Source: Bacillota bacterium (GTDB taxonomy: Bacteria; Bacillota; Clostridia; Christensenellales; SZUA-584). From it: 34,909 nt of DNA. The stretch lies in NCBI GenBank assembly GCA_023406895.1, contig JAEXTV010000035.1, positions 1 through 34,909 of the forward strand, in the 5' to 3' direction. Every line of letters begins with the position of its first letter. The first letter of the stretch is position 1. A program made the translations under genes and the position numbers. Below, piece by piece: positions 26,041 through 34,400 of this stretch. The notes beneath the pieces were generated by a model that was given only the letters and a program-made list of their open reading frames with translations, ran no database searches and had not been told where the DNA came from.

Positions 26041-26152
26041 AATACCCTCCCGTAACTGATCAATAACAGTTGCGGCAAACTCCTGCAGTGTTACATCTTT
26101 AGGCCTTTAAGCATTAATCATTCAAAACAAAGAATGAAGTACGGTGTATATC
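26041..26152 (-). other. leader of the tetritol operon with coding-like extension
   Basis: The reading frame that ends at the A7 run is open upstream to a TAA at 26107-26109 and reads like protein (DVTLQEFAATVIDQLREGI), but has no good start codon. This could be the true N terminus of an ancestral, longer regulator gene. No other gene is visible. Confidence 0.3.
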
Positions 26153-26185
26153 CCATGAAGCCGGTAAACCGCCGCTGCTTCATGG
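26153..26185. repeat. long inverted repeat at the presumed tetritol-operon transcription start
   Basis: CCATGAAGC (26153-26161) pairs exactly with GCTTCATGG (26177-26185), with an inner CGG-TAAA-CCG stem. No T run follows on either strand, so it is not a terminator. It overlaps the predicted start point of the minus-strand promoter at 26190-26218, so it could be an operator or a 5' stabilising hairpin. Confidence 0.55.
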
Positions 26186-26189
26186 TTAC

Positions 26190-26218
26190 ACTATATCATC
26201 ATCCGCTTTATAACGTAA
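26190..26218 (-). promoter_or_regulatory. candidate promoter of the tetritol operon
   Basis: Minus-strand TTACGT (26213-26218) and TATAGT (26190-26195) are spaced 17 bp apart. The -35 element is weak. Confidence 0.35.
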
Positions 26219-26376
26219 TGCGCCTAAAACACATGATATGAGCTTATTCGCAAAGTATTTTTTTGTATTTATTATTGATTTCTAGCAGCAAAGTTAGTCT
26301 CTCATGAGTGATAACTTTTAAAAAGCACGATAAAAATCGTTCCGTCGTTGTGAAAGATGCCAATATTTAAATGACA

Positions 26377-26401
26377 AAAACACGAACAATTTTCGTGTTT
26401 T
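26377..26401. promoter_or_regulatory. palindromic candidate operator before xpt
   Basis: AAAACACGAA-CAATT-TTCGTGTTTT is a perfect 10-bp inverted repeat ending four bases before the xpt -35 element. Its CGAACAAT core partly matches the Firmicute PurBox (AWWWCCGAACWWT, about 11 of 13 positions), suggesting purine-responsive control. No purine riboswitch is seen. Confidence 0.4.
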
Positions 26402-26404
26402 CTC

Positions 26405-26432
26405 TTCCAAAGTTTCAATACTGCGGTATAAT
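26405..26432 (+). promoter_or_regulatory. xpt promoter
   Basis: A perfect TATAAT (26427-26432) with weak TTCCAA (26405-26410) at 16 bp, 30 bp before the xpt start codon; the ribosome site GAGGGG is at 26452-26457. Confidence 0.6.
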
Positions 26433-26462
26433 AATAAAAATATATTTGGGTGAGGGGTAACA

Positions 26463-27038
26463 ATGGAGCTTTTAAAAGAACGGATACGCCGGGATGGCCG
26501 AATCAAAGACGGCCACATCATCAAAGTTGACGGCTTTTTGAACCATCAGATCGATATCAGTCTGCTCAATGAAATCGGCAAGGAATTCAAACGCATTTTT
26601 GACGGACAGAACATTACAAAAGTCATCACCATCGAAGCCAGCGGTATCGCCGTTGCCTGTCTCACAGCGCAGTATTTTGATGTACCGATTGTTTTCGCGA
26701 AAAAATCTGAAAGCAAAAATATCGACGGCGATGTCTACAGGACAAGTGTGACAAGCTATACGCGCGGCAGAGACTACACCGTCATTCTCGAGAAGCGTTA
26801 TCTGACTTCAGAGGACCGTATTCTGATCATCGACGACATTCTCGCAACAGGCAAGGCGCAGAAAGGCCTTCTCGACATCAGTGAGCAGGCGGGTGCCACC
26901 GTCGTCGGAATCGGCATTGTGATTGAAAAAGGGTTTCAGGGCGGCGGCGACAAGCTGCGCGGTGCCGGATACAATGTGCAAAGCCTCGCTATTATCGACA
27001 GCATGGAAAACCAGACTTTGCAATTCCGCGAAAACTAA
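26463..27038 (+). CDS. xpt: xanthine phosphoribosyltransferase
   Basis: Cytoplasmic purine-salvage enzyme that converts xanthine and PRPP to XMP; 191 residues, the normal Xpt length. Motifs are ITIEASGIAVA (about 56-66), the PRPP-binding LIIDDILATGKA (121-132) and the C-terminal SLAIIDSM hydrophobic segment seen in the family. The ATG follows GAGGGG at 5-nt spacing. It is monocistronic, with its own promoter and terminator, and divergent from the tetritol operon. An inverted repeat overlapping the promoter region suggests repressor control. Confidence 0.95.
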   Translation: MELLKERIRRDGRIKDGHIIKVDGFLNHQIDISLLNEIGKEFKRIFDGQNITKVITIEASGIAVACLTAQYFDVPIVFAKKSESKNIDGDVYRTSVTSYTRGRDYTVILEKRYLTSEDRILIIDDILATGKAQKGLLDISEQAGATVVGIGIVIEKGFQGGGDKLRGAGYNVQSLAIIDSMENQTLQFREN

Positions 27039-27060
27039 GGATCTCATTTCAAAAACACAG

Positions 27061-27089
27061 AGCGCGCTGAAAATACAGCGCGCTTTTTC
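27061..27089 (+). terminator. intrinsic terminator of xpt
   Basis: A perfect 9-bp stem AGCGCGCTG / CAGCGCGCT with a 6-nt loop is followed by TTTTT, 22 nt after the xpt stop. Confidence 0.92.
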
Positions 27090-27424
27090 GTTTATTACAG
27101 CAGGTCTTGTTCAACGCTGACCGAGCGCACTTTTTGCTTGATGATCAACGCTTGCTTGCGATGTTGGCTCCATCGCCTGTCACAGCGCTGTCAACAGCTA
27201 TGCCTGCTCATTGACAACTATTATAGAAAATTGTCTATCGCCAGAGATAGGCTTGAATACAAGGTAAGCCCATCTGACAGGCACTCACGCCCACGCTTGG
27301 GTGAGAAAGAGCTTTTTTTATCTCTGCGCAGCCAAATGCCTTGTCTGAAATGTTGATCATATAAACACCCCTATCTTCGTTTATGGAAAACAGGGAATTT
27401 TGGCAGTCTGAACATCCCTTATGT
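27090..27424 (+). other. gene-free spacer with a chain of small hairpins
   Basis: No convincing gene. From an exact TTGACA at 27211 the plus strand shows successive pairings: GACAA/TTGTC (27213-27235), CTATC/GATAG (27235-27250), CTTG/CAAG (27252-27263), CTCAC..CCA/TGG..GTGAG (27284-27305), then T7 at 27313-27319. This could be an untranslated structured RNA or chance. The part before 27211 shows nothing I can name. Confidence 0.25.
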
Positions 27425-27590
27425 AAACAGTGATTAAATGAGGAGTGATGGATGGATGAGCGGATTTCGCGCTATACAAGGAACGAAAACGAGGAAATAG
27501 CATAGCTATTTCGAGATCCAGCGACACCGCAGAGCACGGAAGCAGCCATAAAGACAGCGTTCCGAATTGATGGGCCGTTTAAAAGAGTAT
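27425..27590 (+). repeat. dispersed repeat, copy B (partner at 13031-13195)
   Basis: Aligns with copy A from AAACAGTG through GATGGATGAGCGGATTTCG, GAGGAAATAGCA, GCGACACCG and GTTCCGAATT to about 27590. It contains an internal AAATAGCATAGCTATTT palindrome (27495-27511) that copy A has largely lost. Non-coding; origin unknown. Confidence 0.7.
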
Positions 27591-27635
27591 CTTATCCGTC
27601 GCCTCATGCCGATAAAAAAATTGAAACACATTGCC

Positions 27636-27664
27636 ATTAAAAAAGGCTCCGTAAAGGAACCTTT
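27636..27664 (-). terminator. intrinsic terminator of the chagasin-like gene
   Basis: On the minus strand AAAGGTTCC / GGAGCCTTT (one G-U, loop TTTAC) is followed by further Ts, about 25 nt after the stop. Confidence 0.8.
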
Positions 27665-27688
27665 CCGGAAATATTGTGTCGGCTGATT

Positions 27689-28087
27689 CTATTTCACTTC
27701 AATCTCATACGACAGCTTTTCATCGTCCTCGTTTTTCTCCCAGCTGCGCTCATAAACCATATTGATGGTGGTATTCCCCGTTGCGTTTGCTTTAAAAGTC
27801 AGCACCCTCTGACCGCCCGCACCCTCAACATTTTTGTTGGCCTCGTCAGTCACATAGTCATCCTTACTTATCGACACGATTTTTTCATCGCTGACCGCAT
27901 AGCTCCACTGATAGCCGGTCGTTCGATTTTCGTCGAGCGTAATCGTGAATTCTTCACCCGCTTTCGCAAAAATGGTGGTATCATCCTTGTCGTAAACCTT
28001 GGCTTTGGCTGCCGTAGGGGGTGCGCATCCGAGCAGTATAGACGCTGTCATCACAACAGTCAGCATGACCAACAGACGCTTTTTCAT
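27689..28087 (-). CDS. chagasin-family (I42) protease-inhibitor lipoprotein
   Basis: A small surface lipoprotein of 132 residues. The lipoprotein signal ends in ILLGC (Cys21). The rest matches inhibitor family I42: NRTTGYQW (usual NPTTGYxW loop), GAGGQRVLTFKA (usual GxGG loop) and ERSWE (usual RPWE loop). These three loops insert into the active site of papain-like cysteine proteases. RSWE instead of RPWE is a conservative change. The ATG at 28087 has AAGGAGA 9 nt upstream. It appears to be a single gene with its own terminator. Its target, a self or foreign cysteine protease, is not indicated by neighbours. Confidence 0.88.
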   Translation of the reverse strand: MKKRLLVMLTVVMTASILLGCAPPTAAKAKVYDKDDTTIFAKAGEEFTITLDENRTTGYQWSYAVSDEKIVSISKDDYVTDEANKNVEGAGGQRVLTFKANATGNTTINMVYERSWEKNEDDEKLSYEIEVK

Positions 28088-28276
28088 ATCTTAATGTCTC
28101 CTTATTTTGATTGGCTCTGTGCAAAACGCACGAGACCATCCTTAATTTTACCATATCGTTGCAGATATTGAAGCAGATTATACAGTTAATCATATCTGTC
28201 AGCTTTCTATTGTAGGAAAAATTGGTGGATTTTAATTATCTGTTTCATTCAGCCAAAGCGTTTGTTCTATGGGAGG

Positions 28277-29506
28277 TTATCTTTTTATCAGCAGCACCGA
28301 TAAATCGTTGACATTGGTGCCGGTGGCCCCCGTCTTGATAAGGCCGCCGCACCGCTCAAGCGCGAAATACGCGTTGTTGTCTTCGAGCTCATCATACAGG
28401 CTGACGCCGGCCTCTTTCAACGCTTGCGCGGTGTGTCCGTCCGCATAGCCGCCCGCCGCGTCCGTCGGGCCGTCGGTGCCGTCCGAGCCCACCGAAAACA
28501 CTGCGGTATCCGTCAGGCCGGAAATCCCCGCCGCCGCCGATAGCGCCAGCTCCTGATTACGCCCGCCCTTGCCTTTGCCTTTGAGATGCACCACCGTTTC
28601 GCCGCCCGCGATAAACGCGCGCGATACATCTGTGTCTGCATAATAGCGCGCAACGGATGCGAGGAGGCTGCCCGCGTCTCTGGCGGTGCAGCAAAGGCTG
28701 TCTGTCAGCACCGCCGGGCGGTATCCGAGTTCTGCGCATGTGGCCTGCGCCGATGCGCAAAGCTGCCTGACGCTGCCCGTCACAAGCGTTTCCACATTAT
28801 CCAGCGTTTTGGGCGTCTCTGTTTTCAAATACGCCAGCGCCTGCGCGGAGAGCCGTAAGCCATACCTGTTCACAATGTCCAACGCCTGATCGCAGGTTGA
28901 CGCATCGGGGTAAGCCGGGCCCGAGGCGATCATATCGAGCGGGTCGCCGATAATATCCGATAAAACAATCGCAAACACACGCGCCGGACGGCAGTGCAGC
29001 GCGAACCGCCCGCCTTTCACCGCCGAGAGCCGTTTGCGGACCGTATTCATTTCCACGATATCCGCTCCGCAGGCCAGCAGCTGCTTTGTAATGTCCTGCA
29101 AATCCTCCGGAGGCACGAGCGGCTTTTCAAACAGCGCCGACCCGCCGCCCGACAGCAAAAACAGCACGGTATCGTCCGCACGCAAACCCGCCGTCAATTT
29201 CAGTGCTTCATCGGCTGCGAGAAACGAATTCTCATCCGGAACGGGATGGCCTGCTTCAAATATCCAAGTGCGGGCAATCTCGCCGCGCGCATGCGCGTAT
29301 TTGGTGATCACAATACCCTGCGAAATCATATTTCCCATGATATCGGAGACGGTCTTTGCCATCTGCCACGCGGCTTTTCCGACCGAAACGAGAAATACCC
29401 TGCCGGGAAACCGTTTATTCTCCAGCGCCCGTGTCACCGCCGCATCGGGCAGCGCCGACCGGATGGCAGCTGAGATGATCTGATCAGCATCGTCTCGAAG
29501 TGTCAT
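28277..29506 (-). CDS. glycerate 2-kinase (MOFRL family)
   Basis: Phosphorylates D-glycerate to 2-phosphoglycerate; the family was once named hydroxypyruvate reductase/TtuD. 409 residues with an N-terminal GckA-type domain (SVGKAAWQMA, LSGGGSALFE, NTVRKRLSAVKGGRFA, LSDIIGDPLDMIASGPA) and a C-terminal MOFRL domain (IAGGETVV, GGRNQELALSAA, SVGSDGTDGPTDAAGG, TGTNVNDL). The ATG at 29506 was preferred over one four codons earlier because GGAGG lies 5 nt before it. It begins 64 bp after the amidohydrolase gene and is probably cotranscribed. Glycerate kinases occur with purine/ureide degradation genes, which fits this neighbour. Confidence 0.92.
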   Translation of the reverse strand: MTLRDDADQIISAAIRSALPDAAVTRALENKRFPGRVFLVSVGKAAWQMAKTVSDIMGNMISQGIVITKYAHARGEIARTWIFEAGHPVPDENSFLAADEALKLTAGLRADDTVLFLLSGGGSALFEKPLVPPEDLQDITKQLLACGADIVEMNTVRKRLSAVKGGRFALHCRPARVFAIVLSDIIGDPLDMIASGPAYPDASTCDQALDIVNRYGLRLSAQALAYLKTETPKTLDNVETLVTGSVRQLCASAQATCAELGYRPAVLTDSLCCTARDAGSLLASVARYYADTDVSRAFIAGGETVVHLKGKGKGGRNQELALSAAAGISGLTDTAVFSVGSDGTDGPTDAAGGYADGHTAQALKEAGVSLYDELEDNNAYFALERCGGLIKTGATGTNVNDLSVLLIKR

Positions 29507-29570
29507 TGAAACCTCCACGCATGTTTGTCATATGAATATAATTAAGTATACAACAAGCCCTGAGCAGACG

Positions 29571-30935
29571 TTATTTCATTACCTTTTTGAGCAATTCACT
29601 TACCAGCGCGTTGGATTTCTCAAATACCTGCTTTTCGTCGATCCCGGCCAGCTGCCCGTCCTTCACGATCACCTTGCCATTGGCCATTACCATCTTGGCA
29701 GGGCGCGAATACCCGACGGTTCCGAGCAGACACGCCGGATCAAGATACGTGCCCGCGAGCTCCAAGATATCGACATCAATCATAAAAAGATCAGCCGCTT
29801 TGCCGACCTCAAGCGAGCCGATATCGCTGCGTCCGAGCACCTTCGCGCTCCCGGCTGTCGCAAGCTTCAAAATGTCGTAACCCGTCGGCGCCATGTTGCT
29901 GTAGGTCAGCCTGTTCACGAGATACGACGCGCGGATCTCCGCCATCAGGTTGGATCCGTCGTTGCTCGCGCTGCCGTCCACCGCCAGCCCCACCGGCACA
30001 CCCAGCGCAAGCATGTCGGGTATCCGGCACACGCCCGACGCGAGCTTCATATTGGAAACGGGACAATGCGCAACACCCGTCCCCGTTTCGGCGAGCACTT
30101 TGAGCTCGTCATCGTTAAAATAAATCCCGTGGGCATACCAAACATCCGGCCCCACCCAACCGCATTCTCTCATGTATTCTAGCGGACGCATCTTAACGGT
30201 TTCCAGACAGTATTTCTCTTCATCCTTTGTTTCACACAAATGGGTGTGCAAGCGCACGCCTAAATGTCTGGCCAGCACTGCCGATTCCTTAAGCAGCTCG
30301 GTCGTCACGCTGAAGGGAGAACACGGCGCGAGCGACACTTCATGCATCGCAAATTTTGAAGAATCGTGGAATTTTTTCACAAGACGTTCGCTGTCGCTTA
30401 ATATCTTATCCACGCTCTGAACAAGATCGTCCGGCGGCAGCCCGCCGTCACGCTTGCCTCTCGACATGCTGCCGCGCGTCGCGTGGAACCGCACGCCAAT
30501 TTGATCGGCTGCTTCAAACTGCTGGTCGATGAACTCATCCGACCCGGCTTTTGGAAACACGTAATGATGATCCATACACGTGGTGCAGCCGTATTTGGCG
30601 AGTTCGCCAACCCCCGTCAGTGTGCTGTAAAAGATGCAGTCGTTATTCAGCCCTCTCCATATTTCATAGAGCGTCACGAGCCATTCGAACAGCTCCATGT
30701 TCTGCACCTGCGGCAGATTGCGCGTGAATGTTTGATACAAATGATGATGCGTGTTGATCAGCCCGGGGTAAATATAGCACCCGCTTGCGTCTATCACATG
30801 ATCCGCGTCTTTTTTTTCTTTTCCGATATATTGAATCACATTGTCTTCAACCAATATGCATCCGCCTTCAATCACCGAGTCGTTTTGATCGACGGTCACG
30901 ATGGCCTTTGCATTTTCAATTCGTGTGGTTGCCAT
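29571..30935 (-). CDS. amidohydrolase, probable 8-oxoguanine deaminase
   Basis: Metal-dependent deaminase of the cytosine-deaminase/atrazine chlorohydrolase branch (COG0402), 454 residues. Metal and substrate motifs are PGLINTHHHLYQTFTRN (His63, His65), HTHLCET, YAHGIYFN and AVDGSASND. The LPQVQNMELFEWL segment is typical of the 8-oxoguanine deaminase group. The ATG at 30935 has GGGAGG 8 nt upstream; a GTG three codons earlier overlaps that site and was rejected. The product would be urate from 8-oxoguanine. The purine-salvage gene xpt is nearby but in a separate unit. Isocytosine or another guanine-like substrate is possible. Confidence 0.88.
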   Translation of the reverse strand: MATTRIENAKAIVTVDQNDSVIEGGCILVEDNVIQYIGKEKKDADHVIDASGCYIYPGLINTHHHLYQTFTRNLPQVQNMELFEWLVTLYEIWRGLNNDCIFYSTLTGVGELAKYGCTTCMDHHYVFPKAGSDEFIDQQFEAADQIGVRFHATRGSMSRGKRDGGLPPDDLVQSVDKILSDSERLVKKFHDSSKFAMHEVSLAPCSPFSVTTELLKESAVLARHLGVRLHTHLCETKDEEKYCLETVKMRPLEYMRECGWVGPDVWYAHGIYFNDDELKVLAETGTGVAHCPVSNMKLASGVCRIPDMLALGVPVGLAVDGSASNDGSNLMAEIRASYLVNRLTYSNMAPTGYDILKLATAGSAKVLGRSDIGSLEVGKAADLFMIDVDILELAGTYLDPACLLGTVGYSRPAKMVMANGKVIVKDGQLAGIDEKQVFEKSNALVSELLKKVMK

Positions 30936-30962
30936 AAAGAGCACCTCCCTGCTGTTATGATT

Positions 30963-30991
30963 ATCATACTATTAAGGCCGCAATTAGTAAA
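30963..30991 (-). promoter_or_regulatory. promoter of the amidohydrolase-glycerate kinase operon
   Basis: Minus-strand TTTACT (30986-30991) and TATGAT (30963-30968) at 17-bp spacing, 28 bp before the start codon. Confidence 0.5.
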
Positions 30992-31438
30992 CAACCCGCG
31001 TTTGCTTATCAAACGTACGCTGCCGGAAAACGCAACTTCTATTTTGTTTGATTTGATTCGGCGTGTTTGTCACATATTGGCATAGCAATGCCGCTGTTTA
31101 GATTAATTGTCATGCGATTCATGATAAAAGTGATTTTATTACATTTTATCTCAATACTGCCTATGATATTACATTTTCTTCAATTGATTTTTTATGCGCC
31201 GCAAATTATATTATTTACAGCGTGAAACAGCAAAGAATAAAAAACGACATCCATTCATTCACGCATCACATTAACTTTCATTGGTCCAACGTTTCGGACA
31301 CTCTGAAGAGCCCGGTCAAAAAGTAGTTTGTTGGGGAAAACAAGGCTGACGAATAACAATGCACAGCCCTGGTTATCTGCGGGGTTTTCTTGTGCGCGTT
31401 ATTGGCATGCTCAAAAAATTATTATTGGGAGGATTCAA
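30992..31438 (+). other. divergent intergenic region and leader of the surface phosphoesterase gene
   Basis: A/T-rich spacer between divergent genes; no gene visible. A short hairpin CCCTG / CGGGG followed by TTTTCTTG at 31367-31391 resembles a weak terminator in the leader of the plus-strand gene. The ribosome site GGGAGG lies 6 nt before the ATG at 31439. No known riboswitch motif (c-di-GMP, purine) could be identified. Confidence 0.35.
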
Positions 31439-34400
31439 ATGAAACCGAAGAAAAGCAGATTTTCAGCCCGAATTTTAACCATCATACTGTCGATCATGTT
31501 GATTTTTGGCCTAGTGCCTGTGACAGCATTCGCCGACAGCCCCCCGGCCAGTATCATCTTGATCACATCGGATGTTCACGACAAAACCACCGAACTGCAA
31601 AATTGGGTCACCGCAATTCATGCCGGTACACCCGCGCTCAATCACATGATATTCGGAGGCGATTACACGTACGGCTCCGATCCCGCGGGCGTGTCTTCCA
31701 CCTGCGCAACCATCGTGAACACCGTATATCCCGGTGTGCCGATAGTAAAAGCAAGAGGCAACCACGATGCGGTAGCCCCCTTGAGCAGCGGCCTCGTGTA
31801 CAACGGCAGTGATTACGCGATTTACGCTTTAGATCTTGATACATCGACATCTGCCCAGATTATCTCTATGGATAAAATTGAAGCGCTCGATACTGCGCTC
31901 TCTGGCATCGATGCGTCGAAGCCGGTTATTGTTGTGTCTCACTACCCGCTGCATTATTACAGCTCGAGAACCACGGCCAACGCACCCGAGTTGGTTGAGC
32001 GGCTCAATAAATACCCGAACGCCATTTTTCTTTGGGGGCATAACCATTCCCTAAGCGACCCCGAATACGGCAAGGTCAAAGAAGCCGGCGACACGATACA
32101 GTGCGCCAGCGGCTTATCCCCTGTTGAGATCAATTTTACTTATGCGAATATGGGGTCAATATACAGCTCAGTTAACAATGCCGCCGGCGTGCTGCTGACA
32201 ATGACACAAAGCGATGGCAACAGCGTTTTTGATTTTCAATATAAAAACGCCGCCGGTGCCGCCTCCTCCGCTTATACCGTCACCATCGATACCACATTCA
32301 TTGCTGAAAAGCCGACAATCAACGCACAGCCGCAGAGCGTGTCTGTTGATACTGGCGACGAAACCTCCCTGTCCGTTGATGCGGCCGTTAACGACGGCGG
32401 CTCCCTGTCCTATCAGTGGTTTGAGGATGACAGCGACGATTGTTCGGGCGGCACCCAAATCGGGGAAAATTCGCCCATTCTCCCTGTGCCGACGCAAACA
32501 CCCGGAACAAAATATTACTACTGCCGGATTACCAACACAAAAGACGGCGATAACGCATCGGTGACGAGCGAGGCGGCGCGGGTCAGGGTGAAATCCGGCG
32601 AAGCGGGCAGCATCACCTATGACTATGAAGCTAGCATTCAAAGCGGCGGCAGATATGTGATCGTCGACAAATCGGATACCGATGCCTTTGCACTGACCAC
32701 GGAATCGGCCACCGTCGGTGAAACGGCATTTCTTGCATGCAATCCTGTCACAGTGAACGGCAGCACGCTAGACGCCGATGACATCGATGCCAGCATGATC
32801 TGGGAGGTGACCGCAGACGGCAGCGGCTTTAACGTGAAAAACGGCAGCAGTTTGCTCCACCGAAAAAGCGGCACTTCCGGCGGAATTTATTTGAACACAT
32901 CAGATGAAGGCGCGAGCTATACGGATTGGATATACAACAGCACCACGCATAATCTAAGCGTATACAGCTCGGGCCAGGATAAAGATTTTTACCTTTATCA
33001 GGCAGCGTCCGGCGGTACGAACTATTTCGCCAACAGCGAAACCCCCGGCAACAGCATCTATCTTTATAAGGTGAACGTATCCAACCCGATTGAAGTCGGC
33101 ACTGTGGCCGTTACCGGCGTGGATGAACCGGTTCCCGACGCGGCACCGGACACGAGCGCTGCCACCGCGTCAACCGGCGTGGTTTCTCCGGCAGCCGTCA
33201 GCTGGAACCCCGCCGCCAACCCGTTCGGATACGATACCGCTTATACGGCGAGCATTACGCTTTCGGCGCAATTCGGGTATGAATTCACATCGGGGACGGC
33301 CGTGACGATCAACGGCACACCGGCAGACACGGTTGTGCTGAACAGCAACGGCACCCTCACAGCGACGTACGCGTTTGACAAAACCGCAGCGGCACCACTT
33401 ATTTCCTATGACTATGCGACGAGCATAGAAAGCGGCAGCACATATGTGATCGTTGATAAGGGATCCACGAATTATGCGCTGACAACCAGTGTTGCCAACT
33501 CAAACTATCTGGCTGCCGCCGAGGTCACGGTGAATGACAGCCAATTGAACCCTCTCAGCATCAGCGGCAATATGCTCTGGACGTTGACCACTGACGGAAG
33601 CGGCTTCAACGTGAAAAACGGCAGCAATTTCTTAACGCGGCCCAGCGGAGGCAGCGATAAGATTACGCTCAAAACTACCGATGACGGTTCAGCCAATACC
33701 GACTGGCAATATGACAGCACCAGTCATGTATTAAAGATGAAGGGGTCTTCCTCCACTTATTATCTGTATCAGACAGGCAGTGGCACCCCCTACTTTGCTG
33801 TCGCATCCAGCGACAGCAATGCCAAAAATATTTACCTGTATAAACGCACCGAGACCCCCCCGACCGCCATCAGCAGCGCGGAAGTGACGGGCATCGATGC
33901 GCCCGTGGCGGGAACTGCGCCGGACACGACGGCATCCGTATCCACCGTGGGCGTCACAGCGTCCGCTGTCACTTGGTCGCCGTCCGCCACAACATTCGGC
34001 AACAATACCGTTTATACCGCAAGCGTCAGGCTGTACCCGCAATCGGGCTATGCGTTTGCACCCGGGGCGACAGCCACGATCAACGGGCAAACGGCCCAGG
34101 TGGCTCGCAATACGAACGGGTCTCTGACCGCTAAGCTTACCTTTGCCGAAACAGCGTCCGGGCCGATTACAAGTATCTCGGTCGCAGATATTGATGCTCC
34201 TGTGGCGGGTGCGGTTCCGGATCTGGATGCCGTAACGTCCACGGAAGGTGTCATTCTTTCCAGCGTGTTCTGGAACCCAGCCACCAATCCGTTTTACTAC
34301 GGCACCGTCTACACAGCCAGCCTCACACTCGCGGCACAACCCGGCTATGTGTTTGACCCGGAGGTTTCGGTCACATTCAACGGACAGACGGAAACGGTTA

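Noticed and set aside
26186..26462. Purine riboswitch upstream of xpt
   Set aside because: No conserved purine-aptamer loops or P1-P3 arrangement could be found between the promoter and the start codon; only about 25 nt are available.
30992..31438. c-di-GMP riboswitch in the leader of the surface phosphoesterase
   Set aside because: Often found before clostridial surface-protein genes, but the expected aptamer motifs were not seen.
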